From: Hymenolepis diminuta
Taxonomy: Eukaryota; Platyhelminthes; Cestoda; Cyclophyllidea; Hymenolepididae
Assembly: GCA_900708905.1 (NCBI GenBank)
Contig: CAADRB010000007.1
Span: forward strand, 2,528,964 to 2,592,963
Length of the DNA stretch: 64,000 bases
Direction: 5' to 3'
Each line of letters opens with the position of its first letter. Position 1 is the stretch's first letter. The notes under the pieces were generated by a model. That model worked only from the letters and a program-made list of their open reading frames with translations, had not been told where the DNA came from and did not search any database. The translations under genes and the position numbers were made by a program. This document shows positions 11,235 to 24,400 of this stretch, piece after piece.

Positions 11235-14200
11235 TTACTAAAATTGAAAATAAAACACGTTAGTTATTGAAATGGTTCGAGTAGAAAAATTATTTGAGTA
11301 AGACTAACCTCCTCTTCATTGTTCGTGACAGAGGCCATTGCCCGGACACGAGCAGTATGAGCATTAGCAGTGCGAGCACCACCAGCACCAGGGGCTGCGC
11401 TTGGACCACGTGACATGGAGACAGAGGAGCGGTTCTTAGCTCGGAGTTTCTGGAGAGCCTGTTCGGCTTGATCGGCTCTCTCTTCAGCATCCTCTACTTC
11501 GTGTTGAATCTTACGGTACTTAGCGAGGTTGACAGCCGCGATTTCTTCAGCTTCTTCGACTTGGCGTTTGTAGGTCTTGATCTTGCCTTGAAGTTGGTCA
11601 ACCAACTCTTGCATGCGGTCGTAGTTCTTCTTGTCCTCCTCAGCCTAAAAGAAAGTAGTCAAATTATAATCACTCGAAGGCTCAGTGGTGCAATAAGGAG
11701 GAACGTTCTTTAACGTACCTGCATGGTGACCTCCTTTAATCTGCGATCAATCTTGCGGTAGTTCTTCTGGGTCTCACCATGTCGGCGTTGTTCAGCATCC
11801 AACTCAGTCTCCAATTCACGAACGCGTTGTTCGAGTTTGCTGAGGGCCTTCTTGCCTCCTTTCATAGCATTAGCCTCAGCTTCCTCCAAACGAACTTGAA
11901 GTTCCTTAACTTGCTGTTCAGCTTGTTTGCGAGCCTTCTCAACATGCTGAGTGTGCTCTTGTTCTTGACGAACTTCCTCAAAGACACGAGCACTGTCAGC
12001 CATGGCCTTCTTGGCGCGGTCATCAGCTTGTTTGGCTTCGTTGGCAGCCTCCTCGAGATCAGCCTAAAAAGACCAGTGGGATCAGGATCTGAGTTCCATT
12101 ACCACGCTCCTCCAGTTAATTGTGTTATACTCACCTGCATGGCAGCCAAATCAGCCTCCATCTTGCGTTTCATGGCAGCGAAGGAAGCAGCTTGAGCAGA
12201 TAGTTCGGAAGCCCTGTCAGCAGCTTCAGCCCTCTCAGCCTCGGCAGTTTTGCGTGCTCGCTCAGAGGCTTCCACGTGGCTGCGAAGATCCTCCAACTCT
12301 CCGGCTAACATTTGAGCCCGTCGCTCAGCAGTTGCAGCATTCTCTCTTAACTCGTCGCGATTGCGTTGCTCATCCTCCAGTTGGCTCTCCATCTCTCTCA
12401 CTTGTTGTTGGAATTTCTTAGCATTCTTTTCCATCTCAGCTCGACCGCGATTGGCTGAGTCGAGGGCGACTTCAATTTCATTGATGTCTTGTTCGAGCTT
12501 CTTCTTCATACGCATTGCATCGGCCTTGCCCTTAACCTCTGCCTCAAGAGAAGCCTGCATGCTCTCAATGGCACGTTGGTGATTCTTGCGAGTAGCTTCG
12601 AATTCCTCCTCCTTCTCAGCCAAGCGACGGTCAATTTCAGAGCGAACCTGAGAGAGCTCAAGGGCGGCGCGTTGAACTTTGGCCTCCTCTTGCTCCAAAG
12701 CAGATTCAGCTTCCTCTAGGGCAGCTTGGAGTTCTTCCTTTTCCATTTCAAGGCGTTTACGGGCTTTGTCAGCCTCATGGACTGAACGACCACCCTCGCC
12801 GAGCTGTTCGGTCAAATCATGGATCTCATCTGAAAGAAACAGTAAGGTGTTTTGGACGCAGTGACTAGACTAGCAATAACAATGTTTGAAGTGAAATCTT
12901 ACCAGACAGATTCTTGTTCTCACGTCGGACGGCCTCAATTTGGTCATGAGCTTCTTCAAGTTGAGCCTTCAGACGGAAAACATCAGTAGAGTAGCCACGT
13001 CCTTCACGTTGAGCATTCTCCAATTCAGCTTGAGAGTCAGCATACTTCTGTTGCCATTCACCAAGGGTCTTATCGAAATTCTTCTGTTTCTTCTCAAGCT
13101 GGCTAGCGAGGCCGTTGGCACGTTCAACATCAACCATCAAGTCCTCAATCTCACCCTGGAGTCTAGCCTTGATCTTCTCCAATTGACCGCACTTCTGTTT
13201 AGCAGAATCGGCTTCACTCTCAGCCTCTTGCAACTTGGCAGTGAGTCGGCGTTTCATCTCCTCGAATTCTTCGTTCTTGATGTCACCTTGTCCCTTGCCA
13301 ACACCAGCAGCAATCTCATTTTGGAGTTTCTGAATCTGGCGTTGCATGTCAGACTTGGCGGATTGTTCTTCTTCAAGGGATTCACGGAGAGCATCGAGAT
13401 CGGAGTTCAGGTTTCGCACCTCAGAGGTCAGTTTGGACTTGGCACGGGTCTCCTCATCAAGATTTCTGCGGGCTTCCTCCAACTGAGTTGCAAGTTGCTG
13501 TTTGGCTTTAGTAAGTTGACCAACTTGGGATTCAGCTTCTTCCAATTGGCGTTGGAGATCAGTGATATCTTGTGAGAGACGAGCTTTTTGGGAGCCAATA
13601 TCGGTGCTCTGACGGGAGGTCTCATCAAGGCGAGCCTGCAATTCAGCAATCTGGGACTCACAAGTCTTCCAGTTCTTCTCAGCATTCATCTTCTGCTTGG
13701 CGAGGTTGGCAATTTGGCCTTGAAGGTCATCACATTCGGCTTTGAGGTCGGATTTCTCCTTCTCAACCCTAAACAAAGTAAAAAAAATTAGTTGCTTATA
13801 GTTAGTGGATTGCTAAGTTCATTCATTTACCTTTATTGTTGTATCTAGATCTTTAGCTATAAAGATATAAAGCCGAATCTCGTAAACAATCTTTGTCTTA
13901 CACGTGTCAGTAACTACGCTTTGTCATACCTCCGCATAACTTAACGCGAATTTCCTTGTTAATGAGCTTTCTCTTAAGATAATGTCAAAGAGGTCTTTGT
14001 ATGTTTAAACACGTTTATCCATCTCCTACTGTTAAGGAGAAGTCCGTTAAAACTATGTGAAGCAGACCACCCAAAACACAGCCTCTTTCAGCTCTAATCC
14101 AATATTACGTACTTAACTACTCCCACGTCTTCCTTTTAATCTAGGGTAGATTGGGGCCTGTAATTGAGCGGCATGGGATTTATAGGTTTTCATCCATATC

Positions 14201-17200
14201 GATTTTTACTGTTAATAGCTTAATGCTTCAGTAACCAAGTCAGCAGTAGGAAGTACTAACCGTTTGACACAATTATCGTCACCGACAGATACCAAATAAA
14301 AAGAATAAGCATTTTTCTTCTAAGACTTACTTAGCCTTGAGTTTGTTGGCCTGGTCGAGTTGGTCAGTTACTTCGTTGATAGCATCGGCTTGCTTCTTGC
14401 GGAGGGCCTGGACTTGTTGCTCATTCTGGATGCGAGCCTCTTCAAGATCACGCTTCAGCTTGATCAACTCTGCTTCGCGTTTCTTGTTGAGGTCCATTTG
14501 AGCAGCAGTGGCACCACCTTGTTCCTCAAGACGGTCGGAAACTTCGTCAAGCTCAGCCTCGAGCTAAAAGGGAAGAGAGGAATGCGTTATGGAAATTGAA
14601 TACTAAGCTATAATGCAACTTAATCTAATCTCTAGGTCCCCATATAAAGAGGGGATTCACAAATAGAAAACGTACCTGTTGACGGGCCTTCTCAGCCTTG
14701 CTGCGAGCAGCACGCTCAGCTTCGAGGTCTTCTTCAAGCTCGGCAATGCGAGCCTGAAGTTCCTTGATCTTGCGCTGGAGTTGGTTGATCAAGCCTTGGT
14801 CTTCCTCAGACTTGCTTGCCATGTTGGAGATCTCAACATCTTTGCGGCGGAGTTGTTCTTCAAGATCACGCTTGACTCGCTCAAGGTCATCAACAGATTC
14901 TTGAGTGGCTTTCAAGTCACCCTCGAGTTTCCTCTTGGCTTTCTCAACATCTCCGCGGATCTTTTGTTCGCGAGCCAAATTCTCTTCCATCTACGGAATT
15001 ATTACATGCTACTTATAACTTGTAAGTAGAGCGGTGATTAAAAAGTAGGATTAAACAAACCTCATCAAGAGTGGATTCAAGTTTGGCCTTGAGCTTGTTG
15101 AGATGGTTGACTTTGTCTTCTTCAGCCTGGAGGGCTTCGGTGGTGCGTTTGTTTTGCTCTTCAAGAGCCTTCTTCTCCTTGTTGAGGCGGGCAATTTGGT
15201 CCTCCTGTTGTTGCATCTCACTCTGGAGTTGCTTGATCTGGTTGTCTTTGGCCTGTTTCTCCTGTTCAGCCTTCTGGAGAGTGCTTTCCAGATCTTCAAC
15301 ATCCTTCTTGAGTTCATCAATCTCAGCGGCGAGTTTTCTCTTGGCTTCCTCCAAATTCCTATTGGCATCCTCTTCATCATTCAAGCGTTCTTCAAACTCC
15401 TTGATTTGCTGTTCCATATCAGCCTTCTGAAGGATCAACTTGGAAACCTTCTCCTCGGCGTCAGCCAAGTTATCCTGCTCGGTTTGGAGTTGAAGGAAGA
15501 TGTCATTCTTCTGTTGAAGGAGAGTTACATTCTGTTCCTCCAATTCCTTCTTGAGTTTCTCAAGTTTCTCGAATTCCTCCTTCATCTTGGCCAACTCTTC
15601 AGCAGCCTTCTTCATCTCCTCCTCTTGACGAGCAATGTTGAGCATAGGCTTAACCTTGGTGTAAAGTCTCCACCATGGCCAGGTACGCAGCATCAAGTAC
15701 TTACGAATGTTGCGCTGGATGAGAGCGAGAGCAGTTCTACAACAGAAAATCAAAAGTAAAAACTCAGTTCCACTTAAATGCTTTCAGTAAGACTGAATAT
15801 AAATACTAACCGTTGATCTTGTAGTTTCTTGTATTCCTTGCGCATAAGATAACCACGAATTTGGGCTTGGAAGTTGGAAATGATCTTGCTCAACTTCTCA
15901 TCACGCATGTCTTCTAACTCGGCTAGAGTACCGGCTTTGAAGAAGACCTTCGTGTTACCACACTGATAGCTATCCTTTGACAGTTGGCAAGCATCGAGTA
16001 TCTTCTCAGTGACCTGCTTGCCATCGACAAAACCAGCGGGAATAACATTAGGAGCAAGGATAGAGTAGCGCTGCTTGAACTCAGAGTAGACCATTCTGTT
16101 CGGGAAGCCCTTACGGCAAATACGGATACCTTCAAGGACACCGTTGCAGTGAAGCTGGTGGAGAACCAAGTGTGCATCGATAACACCTGACGAAAGGGAA
16201 AATCATCAGATTACTCAATCAAGTCTACTTAAGTGGAAATAAGTAGCGTGACGATAGTCACATACCCGGTTGTTTGAATTCGTTGGGCACAATGCAACGA
16301 ATGAAGCTTGGGCTTGTGCTCATCAAGTTCTTCATGAGCTTATTCAAAGACTCCTGCAAAGGTGTAAAGAAGACGTATAAACAACAGGAAAATGCAACCA
16401 AATGATCTGGAATGCATGATAACCTTTTCATACGGCCAGGCATTCATGCAGAACCCATTTCCATGCTGATTTTCGTGCAAGTGAACTAAGGAAAGCATAG
16501 TATATCCGATGAGACTACACATTTAATTGGCAAGTTGCCATCTGAGCTAGGATCATCTGGCTACAACGGCGAATAATGTCCGAACAACATAAAAACACAG
16601 AGAAGCATAGTGTAACTGAATTAAGGTGATCCCAATGTATATAGGCAACATTTAATCTGATCTAATCCGAACAAAACAACATCAATGGCTTAGTCTCATT
16701 TTTACTCTGTGTGTTCCAGAAATAGTCTGTAGAGAACCGCCTTTTCTTCGTTTAGTGCCAGTTGTATCTGTTATAGGGAAGGGATGCATGATTAAAAGGC
16801 AAAAAACGCATAAACAAACGAGAAAAAGGACGCAATAAAGCACAGTATATCGTCAACCCCCTTCCCAATAATCAGTTTCTCAAAGTCGGTTAGTGCATAT
16901 AAGTCTTCGAAGCATTGCGCATTTTCAAAGAATTTTAAACGTGCGAAAGAGCTGAAACGAGCGGCTACATTCGGGGAAAAAAGTGAGGGTTAGTCTTTAC
17001 CCGATGGGTGTATGTAACAGTCATGAAAGAGCTTGATTTCTTTTTCTTGGTTCCATCTAGATAGCAGTAGCAAAGTAAATGTAAATCATTCCGATCTTAA
17101 AGTACTACTTAATCATAAATAAGTAGCTGTAATATTTTCATTGTTTTGATTATGGTTATTTACGGTCTTAAAATAAATTTAATACCTTCAGGAGGAGCAA

Positions 17201-19681
17201 ACATATGGGCAACCAAAGATTCTTTGGATTCTTGAAGAAGAGTAACGACAGTGTCGTTCAATGGATCCTTGTTCTTGTCCAACCATCCTGTAATGTTGTA
17301 GGGCACCTATTTGGAAATAAACGGCATTAAATACTATTCTCATTGAGCAAAAATCTGATCGATGGAACAAGACTTACAGAGCCGGCATAATGGTGAAGTT
17401 CGAAGTGAGCCTCTTTCTGACCAGCCTTTGGTGGTTTGGGTTTGGCAAAGTTGGGGCTCTTTCCAAGATGGTTGTCGTACAATTTTTGCCTGAAGGTTTG
17501 GTCAGTGGCCTTCGGGAACATACATTCCTCTTCAAGAATGGACATGATACCCATAGGCTGTAAGGCAATGACGGATAATGTTAGAGAAGGTCATGTGTAA
17601 TCACCTCCAAAAAAGACTAAGAAAGATTCTTACCTTTTCAATGAGATCGATACAGGCTTGCAAGTCCATACCGAAATCAATGAATGTCCATTGAATATTC
17701 TCCTTCTTATATTCCTCCTGTTCTTGAACGAACATGTGATGGTTGAAGAATTGTTGAAGGCGTTCGTTGGTGTAGTTGATGCAAATTTGTTCGAAACCGT
17801 TTTCCTACAAAATATAAACAAAAATTTTTAGTGTGTACTCTCTTCGGAGTAGTCTTGGCAAGATTCGAAGTCTTGAGCTTACATCAAAGATTTCAAAACC
17901 GGCGATATCCAGCACACCAATGAAGTATTGGCGTTTGACCTTTGTGTCAAGAGTCTTATTCACACGAGCGACAAGCCAGGTGAAAAGACGAGAGTAGAGA
18001 GACTTAGCCAAGGCGTTGACGGCAAAGTTGACTTGATCCAAGTTTTGACCCTTAGTGACGAACTCATTACCGACCTTGACCTTTGGTTTAAGGAAGGAAT
18101 TGAGCAGATCCTTGGCATTGACACCCAATAAAAAGGCAACCTTTTCAGCCTCAGCAGTGCCATCAGCTTCAGCCTGTTCTTCACGTGGTCGCTGTTTGAA
18201 TTTCATCTCACCCATGTTCATAACGGAGGTGGTGCACTTGAAGAGTGACATTCTTTCATCGTTGGTGAAGCCCAAAATGTCAATAGCTTCGTCAGTAAGC
18301 TTCATTTCTTCAGAATCATCGACGCCCTCAATAGTTAATTCACCTTGGTTGATGAATGAGTAAAGAGCAGGGTCGGCAGATACGAGAAGCTTGTCTGAAA
18401 TAAGGAAAACGGTATAAATCAGGCAGATTAAAACAGGTATCATTAAAGAATTCTTTCAAAATTCATTTACCGTGGTACTTCTTGCCGTAGTCAGAGAGCA
18501 ATTGGTAGAAGATGTGGAAATTACGCTCTCCCTTCATTTGAGAAGTGACACGAGACTTCTCCAAGAGGTCTGAAAACAATAGAGGGTTATATCGATTATA
18601 GGGAAATTAATTTAAACTTACAGAACTCGATATCAGCTCCGGCAATTTTTCCCGTGGTACCGAAATGAATGCGAATGAATTTACCCTAGAGAGGAGATGG
18701 AATTACGATTTAAAAAGGAACTTACGAATCGGGAACTATTGTTGTTTCGGTTGGTCTTGGCGTTACCGTAGGCTTCCAATAGGGGGTTAGCTTGGACAAT
18801 CTGGTCCTCCAAGCTACCCTTCTTCTCAATTTCTTCAGCTTTCTTGCTGGGATTAGCAGTTACAAAGGCGAAGTAGGATATGACCTTCTTTGTATTCTCA
18901 GTCTTACCGGCACCAGATTCACCACTATAGAGTTAGAAGAAAACGGCCATATAAACGTGTATCAAAGTGGAGGTAATAGTTTTAATGTATTCAACTCACG
19001 TAATCAAAATGGATTGATTTTCACGATCAGCTAACATGCTATGGTAAGCATTGTCAGAGATTGAGAACAAGTGAGGTGGCATTTCAGCACGTCTCTTGCC
19101 CTTGTACTTCATAGCGACCTCATAAGTGTAAATTGGGTACCTCTTGTAAGGATTAACGGCTACACAGAAGAGACCTGAGTAGGTCTACAAATAATTAAAA
19201 CAAAATTTCATTAAATTTAACCCTTGGGAATTGTTTTTTTTATCAAAAAATCAAGTGGAAACTCACGTAGATAAGCCTGTGGTAGTAACGGGCTCTCAAG
19301 TTTTCCAAGACGGAAGCATCGTTAAGGTAAGTCAGATCAGCCATATCCTCAGCCATGGTGAATTTAGGAGGGTTAACCTGTTGAAGGTCATCCTTCTTGA
19401 TTTGCTTAGTCTATATGAGCAGAAACAAAATGTCCTTTCATGAGCAAGATCTTGTCAATTCGAAATGGGCATCACGGTGAGAGCTAACTTACATTTCCAT
19501 CCTTTAATTTAACAGTGACGGTATCGCCGCTAGTCTCCACAATATCAGCCATAACATAACCCTCCTTCTCATCTTCAACCCAAGCAACAGACTTAGAGTC
19601 GAAGGAGCCTTGTTCGGCTTCTTTGAGAAGGGCTTTTCGGTCAACACCGAGATATTCGAAATCGGGATCAGATGGGTCCAT
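11235..19681 (-). CDS. MHC: Muscle myosin heavy chain, complete, 1,952 residues
   Basis: This is the class II myosin motor of thick filaments. Coding exons (minus): 19493-19681, 19267-19410, 19000-19184, 18726-18924, 18622-18685, 18471-18569, 17883-18394, 17634-17804, 17378-17557, 17186-17306, one of 17001-17056 / 16706-16767, 16266-16353, 15811-16186, 15061-15736, 14676-14990, 14331-14563, 12903-13768, 12135-12829, 11719-12063, 11309-11644, stop at 11235-11237. All phases agree. The P-loop GESGAGKT is at 174-181, switch [11 protein letters not shown] at 456-464, and the reactive cysteines SH2/SH1 are Cys685 and Cys695 ([11 protein letters not shown]). The light-chain binding helix is followed by the head-rod proline 827 (KVKPML). 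A heptad-repeat coiled coil then runs to about residue 1,905, followed by a non-helical Ala/Gly/Ser-rich tail ending in EEE. Length is normal for the family (about 1,940). Most introns are 70-82 nt. Confidence 0.96.
11238..11308 (-). other. Last myosin intron; if retained it encodes an alternative C-terminus
   Basis: The donor GTTAGT follows ...NNEEE. The acceptor TTTTCAATTTTAG is followed at once by TAA (11235-11237). Splicing therefore ends the protein at EEE. If the 71-nt intron is retained, the frame stays open for [14 protein letters not shown] and then stops inside the intron. Confidence 0.7.
16706..16767 (-). other. Myosin alternative loop-2 exon B (21 residues)
   Basis: The acceptor is CTATAACAG and the donor GTAAAA. 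It encodes [11 protein letters not shown] then [10 protein letters not shown] in the same phase pair (1 in, 0 out) as exon A. The GG-S-Q-T-S pattern matches the usual end of loop 2 in muscle myosins. Including both A and B, or neither, breaks the reading frame. Confidence 0.85.
17001..17056 (-). other. Myosin alternative loop-2 exon A (19 residues)
   Basis: The acceptor is TATCTAG and the donor GTAAAG. Read after ...APPE (phase 1), it encodes [19 protein letters not shown] and ends in phase 0, so it joins in frame to ESLNKLMK at 16353. Loop 2 is the lysine-rich surface loop that contacts actin and tunes its affinity and ATPase rate. It is an alternative to 16706-16767. Confidence 0.8.
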
Positions 19682-19740
19682 TATTGATTTTAATTTTCAC
19701 TCAAAAAGTTGGTGACAATAGGGAGATCTTCTTCAGAATC
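19682..19740 (-). other. Myosin 5'UTR exon segment with upstream splice acceptor
   Basis: On the minus strand CTTTCTTTTAG (AG at 19741-19742) is a strong acceptor 60 nt before the start codon. This means at least one upstream leader exon, either a cis-spliced 5'UTR exon near the TATA box or a trans-spliced leader. Confidence 0.55.
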
Positions 19741-19966
19741 CTAAAAGAAAGATCGAGATTTAGGTAAAAGATTTTGAGAGGGAAATAAATCCAAAAGGTG
19801 AATGTTCAACAAACGTTGTAAAGAAGAAGGAAATTGATATCAGAAAATTGAGTGATCGAGATGATAAAGAGAGAAAGTTAGGAGATCTAAGCTTGAAATT
19901 CTCGCAAGAGTAGTGTCCGGGGCTAAAACCAGCCGCGTGTGTTGCCTGAAAGCACTATGGGAAGGG

Positions 19967-20266
19967 TTTTATACTTCCACGCACGGGGACCATGGCAATC
20001 AGCCCACCTGGCCGACAGAGTTACAGCGTCCGCGTCATGCTATTGGTGCGCTGTACACCTGTAGTGCGCACGTATCTTCCCACTTGGTGCTGCGAGTCAA
20101 TGCAGATGTGTGAACACAATTCGCAGCGGTCGATGACCAGCTGGGTCGCACGCGCGCACTTCCACGATGCCACGCATAGGCACGTAGGCAATGCTATTGA
20201 AAATCACGTCACACATAATTTCGGTTGCTTGTACACAATTATTCAAGAAAAATCGATAATCACCTG
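19967..20266 (-). promoter_or_regulatory. Myosin heavy chain promoter: TATA box and E-box cluster
   Basis: On the minus strand TATAAAA lies at 19967-19973, placing transcription start near 19940. Upstream are E-boxes (CANNTG) of the CACCTG/CACTTG type at 20005-20010, 20056-20061, 20081-20086 and 20261-20266. This region is clearly more GC-rich than its flanks. CACCTG-type sites are typical targets of myogenic bHLH factors. The role is inferred from motif and position. Confidence 0.55.
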
Positions 20267-21289
20267 GTTACTAAAACCGCTGATTATGACGTTTTATCAA
20301 TATGTGCCATCGGCACTTATAAGTGAATTTGCAAATATAATCAGGAACAATTAGTCACAGATCTTTGAAAATTTATGAAAAAAATAAAAATACCAAATTT
20401 TACTTCAAATGTCTTGACCTTTTACTGTATTTCTTTAGAACTGCATGATATTTTGGCGTGTAGAGAACTCCAAAGATGTGTTTTTTGAGCATATCTTTTG
20501 AAAAATAGGTGTGTTGAATGCTATTTCTAACCTTACCCTTAATGAAACTGCGTTATTTCTGGAAGTTAAAACTGGGTTGTGATAAGTCGGCAGAATTATG
20601 ATATGCGGGGTTGAGTTAACTCTTTTATTTCTTCGTTAATGTGATGAGCGACAACAAAAAAATCACCTCATGATAGTTAAAATAGAGGAGGCAAAAGTCA
20701 ACGTGCACATTCTCAAAAAATATTCAGATATATGAAGAATACTGTCTAGAGAACACATTTGGACGAGATGACCACGACAAACTGATTTAAAAAAGTTTTT
20801 AATCGCAAATATCACACAAACATAGTACATTTTAAAGGGCTTAGAATCCATTATAAAAATTAACCCATCCTCGTAATCGATATTAAACAGCCGCATCGAA
20901 ATAAATCATTATTTATTTTCTTATAGCATTCATTATTGCACTGCAAAAAAAATCTTCATGTAGGATGCATCATGCGCGTAAAGAAGAAATTAGCCACACA
21001 ATCACTCTCCTTAATTTTTGTATGTACTTCCATATAAGCATTCCAAATTAAATGCTGCTCAGCGAAGTGAAGTGAAAATGTCACCATGATTATAGCCTTC
21101 AGAAATAAATCAGTTATAATAGAATGTCAAAAGGCAGAAAAGGTAATCGTAAGAACCCGCAGAGCACTTTTTCAGTGTACTAGAATTTGAAAGCCATGCA
21201 TCCTATTGCCCACTTCATACGCTCTATGCGATCTTTAAATAATTGGCTTATCATTATTGTTAGTATTATTATTTTGTTTATTGCACTAA

Positions 21290-21425
21290 GGGAGCGGTGA
21301 TTATCGCGCTCGTCTGTGCAACCAGAGGTCAAAGATAAGATGACAAACCCCATTAGCTAAAACTTGTCAACAAGAAGGATGGCAGACTTCGCATTTCTCA
21401 CCAGTGAGGCTTCATGATACCACTC
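21290..21425 (+). repeat. SINE-like repeat, plus-strand copy
   Basis: The head GAGCGGTGATTATCGCGCTC then GTCTGTGCAACCAGAGGTC resembles a tRNA (A-box then start of B-box). The tail AAGGATGGCAGACTTCGCAT then TTCTCACCAGTGAGGCTTC, ending ATGATACC, matches the tails at 3.4 and 34.7 kb. Confidence 0.6.
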
Positions 21426-24400
21426 TTCTACCCAAGATGGGGTGGACAAATGTTTTCCTAAAAAGGATTTAAGAAAGGATTTATTTAGATTATTACCTCT
21501 GATCCCAGAACATGTACTGCCAAATTCATCTGCTATCTTACTGATTAATAGATTACCAAAATGACAAATTGACTTCATAATTAATTAACACGTGGAGGTA
21601 CCCGCAAATGTCATTTGTATGATTATTCACACCCACGTAATGTGAAAATGACGGTGGACGTATCGTTTCTGTTTACCGCTCTATGTGTTCATATTTTAAA
21701 TTCAAAATAGCTTAACTATCGGAAGTGTCATATTTGTCCGCACATAATCATAATAATGTAATATTGAGCATTATGAACTTAAACGTTGGTAGTTTTTGAA
21801 AATCTAAATATGTTGACCTCAGTCATATGTTGTCAATTAAAGGAGGAAAGGAATGGAGTGAAAAGGAGGGTATTAAGAAGCTCAGCACTTTCTGGCCACA
21901 TGCAAAACTTCCCTTGAGACACCGTGACTTAAGTGCCACCATAGAATACTGGTTGTAAACCTCAATAAATTTTATTTCGTGGTGAGGAAAACGTCAAAAA
22001 CTGACTTTGTTCTGCATATTCTCATAACATCTGTGAATTGTTACATAATCACAAATTCCGTATGCCACAATATTAATCGCCTCTTGTTCGCTATAAAATG
22101 TGCATAGATTTTAGAAAGAATTAATAATAATGCCACATGATCTTCGAAAGCTTAAATAATATTTGATTACAGCTCTTCTTCAACAAAAGAATATGATATA
22201 ATTCCTCCGCTGGAAATACAGCAACAATTTTACTTTCCGCTGACTTGGCCAAGCGTCCCAAATATTACATCTTCGGAGATGATTTATTTACCCGCAACAA
22301 TATAATTCATTTAGTACTGAGTAATAATAGCCAGCTGCAAAATATCAGCCTCTTCTGCTTCGCCTTACTAGGGGAGAATTTACATAACTGCATGATTAGA
22401 CGATTTATAAGGCTTTATTTGGTATTTGAAGAATAACTAGTAACTGTTATAGTTTCGATTTTATGGTTTATTTGAAAATGGTTGTTGTAGCAGGTACTAA
22501 TCTGCCTTTTAGTTTACCTTAGGTTCGTAGACTGAAACTGTTGGCGAGACCCATCGAATAATTTTAGTGGTCCCGAGCGAATTTCAAAAGCTTCTTCCCT
22601 CGAGTTGCGCTGGATTATAGATTACTAAATTTCTACGCTCACACCTGGATGTATCACTGCAATTATTGGCCAACCAGACAACCATCTATTTACCACATAT
22701 CCAATTCTATTAGTACATAATTTTTTAATTAAAAATCATCGTTTGATCAACAGTTTTTCCCCCTTCTTCGTCCTGGAGTTTAAATAGCTATAACTTTTTA
22801 ATATGGCAACTAGAGAGGAAAAAATGAAATATCTTAATGCATATATTCACAAAAATAAATCAATGTTTCCATATAGTCGAAGAGGTTCTGTAAATAAAAA
22901 AATTTAATCAACATTCTACATTCTTTAATTCTGATACAAGACATGGGTGAGCAAAATGGCATCCCCAATCCCAAAACAACCTCTAAGGAAGTCAGTCTTT
23001 GAGATGCTACATGTCCAGCATTTAGAAGAAAAGACGGGTGAACTCATTAAGTACCCAAAAACTTGCGAAAAATTACAATTCACATTATCTAAGGTGGGCT
23101 GAACAGTAAAAAAGTGAAATCTCGAACGGTATAGACCAAATTCCTTACTCTCTTTCAAAAAATAGGTTTGTAAAGCTATGTATCCGTTTTACCGACTTGA
23201 TTGATAAATAAATATAGGATTGATACCCCCCATCGACAAGAGTTGTGACATATCTTCCGGAGTTTTATTAATTCCCCCCGCCCTCGCGACTACAATACAA
23301 GCATTAGGTATTTTCAGAATTTCGGAATTTCTGTTTTCTGTGGGCATTTCAGTTTTAACCGATGAAATTCTATTCATCTAGATTTTTGAAGATTTTTGGA
23401 AGTCAGGGTATTATTTATTATCCTCTGAGTCTTCGATATAAAGAAGCAGGGGACTCCATTAATCAGAACCTGTTTAAGCAATGCGAGAGTTAAATTATTG
23501 GTGGGGTAGTATATCCCGAGCTCCCTAGTAAGTAGTTGTTTGTGGAAAGACAGAGAGAACAAAATCTAACTTTAAAATTTTAGTCTATATTTTAACAGTA
23601 CAGTTTAGCAATAAGTGAAAAAAGGTCTCAGTCCCTGAAAGTATGGGGTATGAGAAATGAAATGCATTTTAGTAATCATATAAGCGTTAGAACAAGGCGG
23701 AGGGAACAGATCGTACTATAAGTGGCCTGAGTAGAACAAGTGTTTATTAGAGAAAATGTGCGCAATATAATGGAATACAAGTGTCTGAACCTAAATTAGG
23801 AAAAGAGAAGGGGGTACGACTATACCGAAAGTCTCACGAAGTTAATGTCATTGGCCGCTTATTTGGGCTTCTCGGTAGTACCCAAGTAGCCTTAATCGGC
23901 TTTTCTTCCATGCCAGGTACTCATACAAGGCTGAAAATGATAGAGTGATTAAATAATGCAGCCATTCTGATTTGCGGATAAGATCATAAGCATAGACCTA
24001 TCTGGTGTATCATAGCTGCCTCTATACATTACCACTTATAGTACGAGAAAGATAGGATTCTAACTCATAGTAGAGCTTGATTTGAAAATTTCGTAACGTG
24101 AAGATTAATGAAAACAAATGTTCATAGTGGAATAATAAGACCAATTTATTGGAGTTCTATCATCGAAATTTCTGATTAATTCCTATTTTTATTATCATTT
24201 TTCAAATGAAATTAAAATGTCCGAATCCCCCTTATCTGGATGGAGTAAAATAAAGTTCAACTTTCTGCGATACAGAAAATCGGTTTGGCACAAGCATTTA
24301 TTATGCTAATCTATTGGAATAGTCCTTTGATTCACTGGATGTGAACCAATGATAAAATCCATTTGTCATCTGTTCACTTTAATAAACTAATACTATTTCC

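Noticed and set aside
13769..14330. 562-nt myosin intron with TATA-like TTTATATC, considered as an internal rod promoter as in Drosophila
   Set aside because: No first exon or start codon context could be found; the AT-rich motif alone is not evidence.
12940..15759. Long plus-strand open frames (e.g. 12940-13575, 15103-15759) rich in Leu/Phe
   Set aside because: They are antisense shadows of the myosin rod. The heptad-coding strand has few stop complements, and the minus-strand reading is unambiguous.
22925..23562. Three successive minus-strand frames that might be exons of one gene
   Set aside because: No consistent splice sites join them, and nothing is recognisable in the translations.
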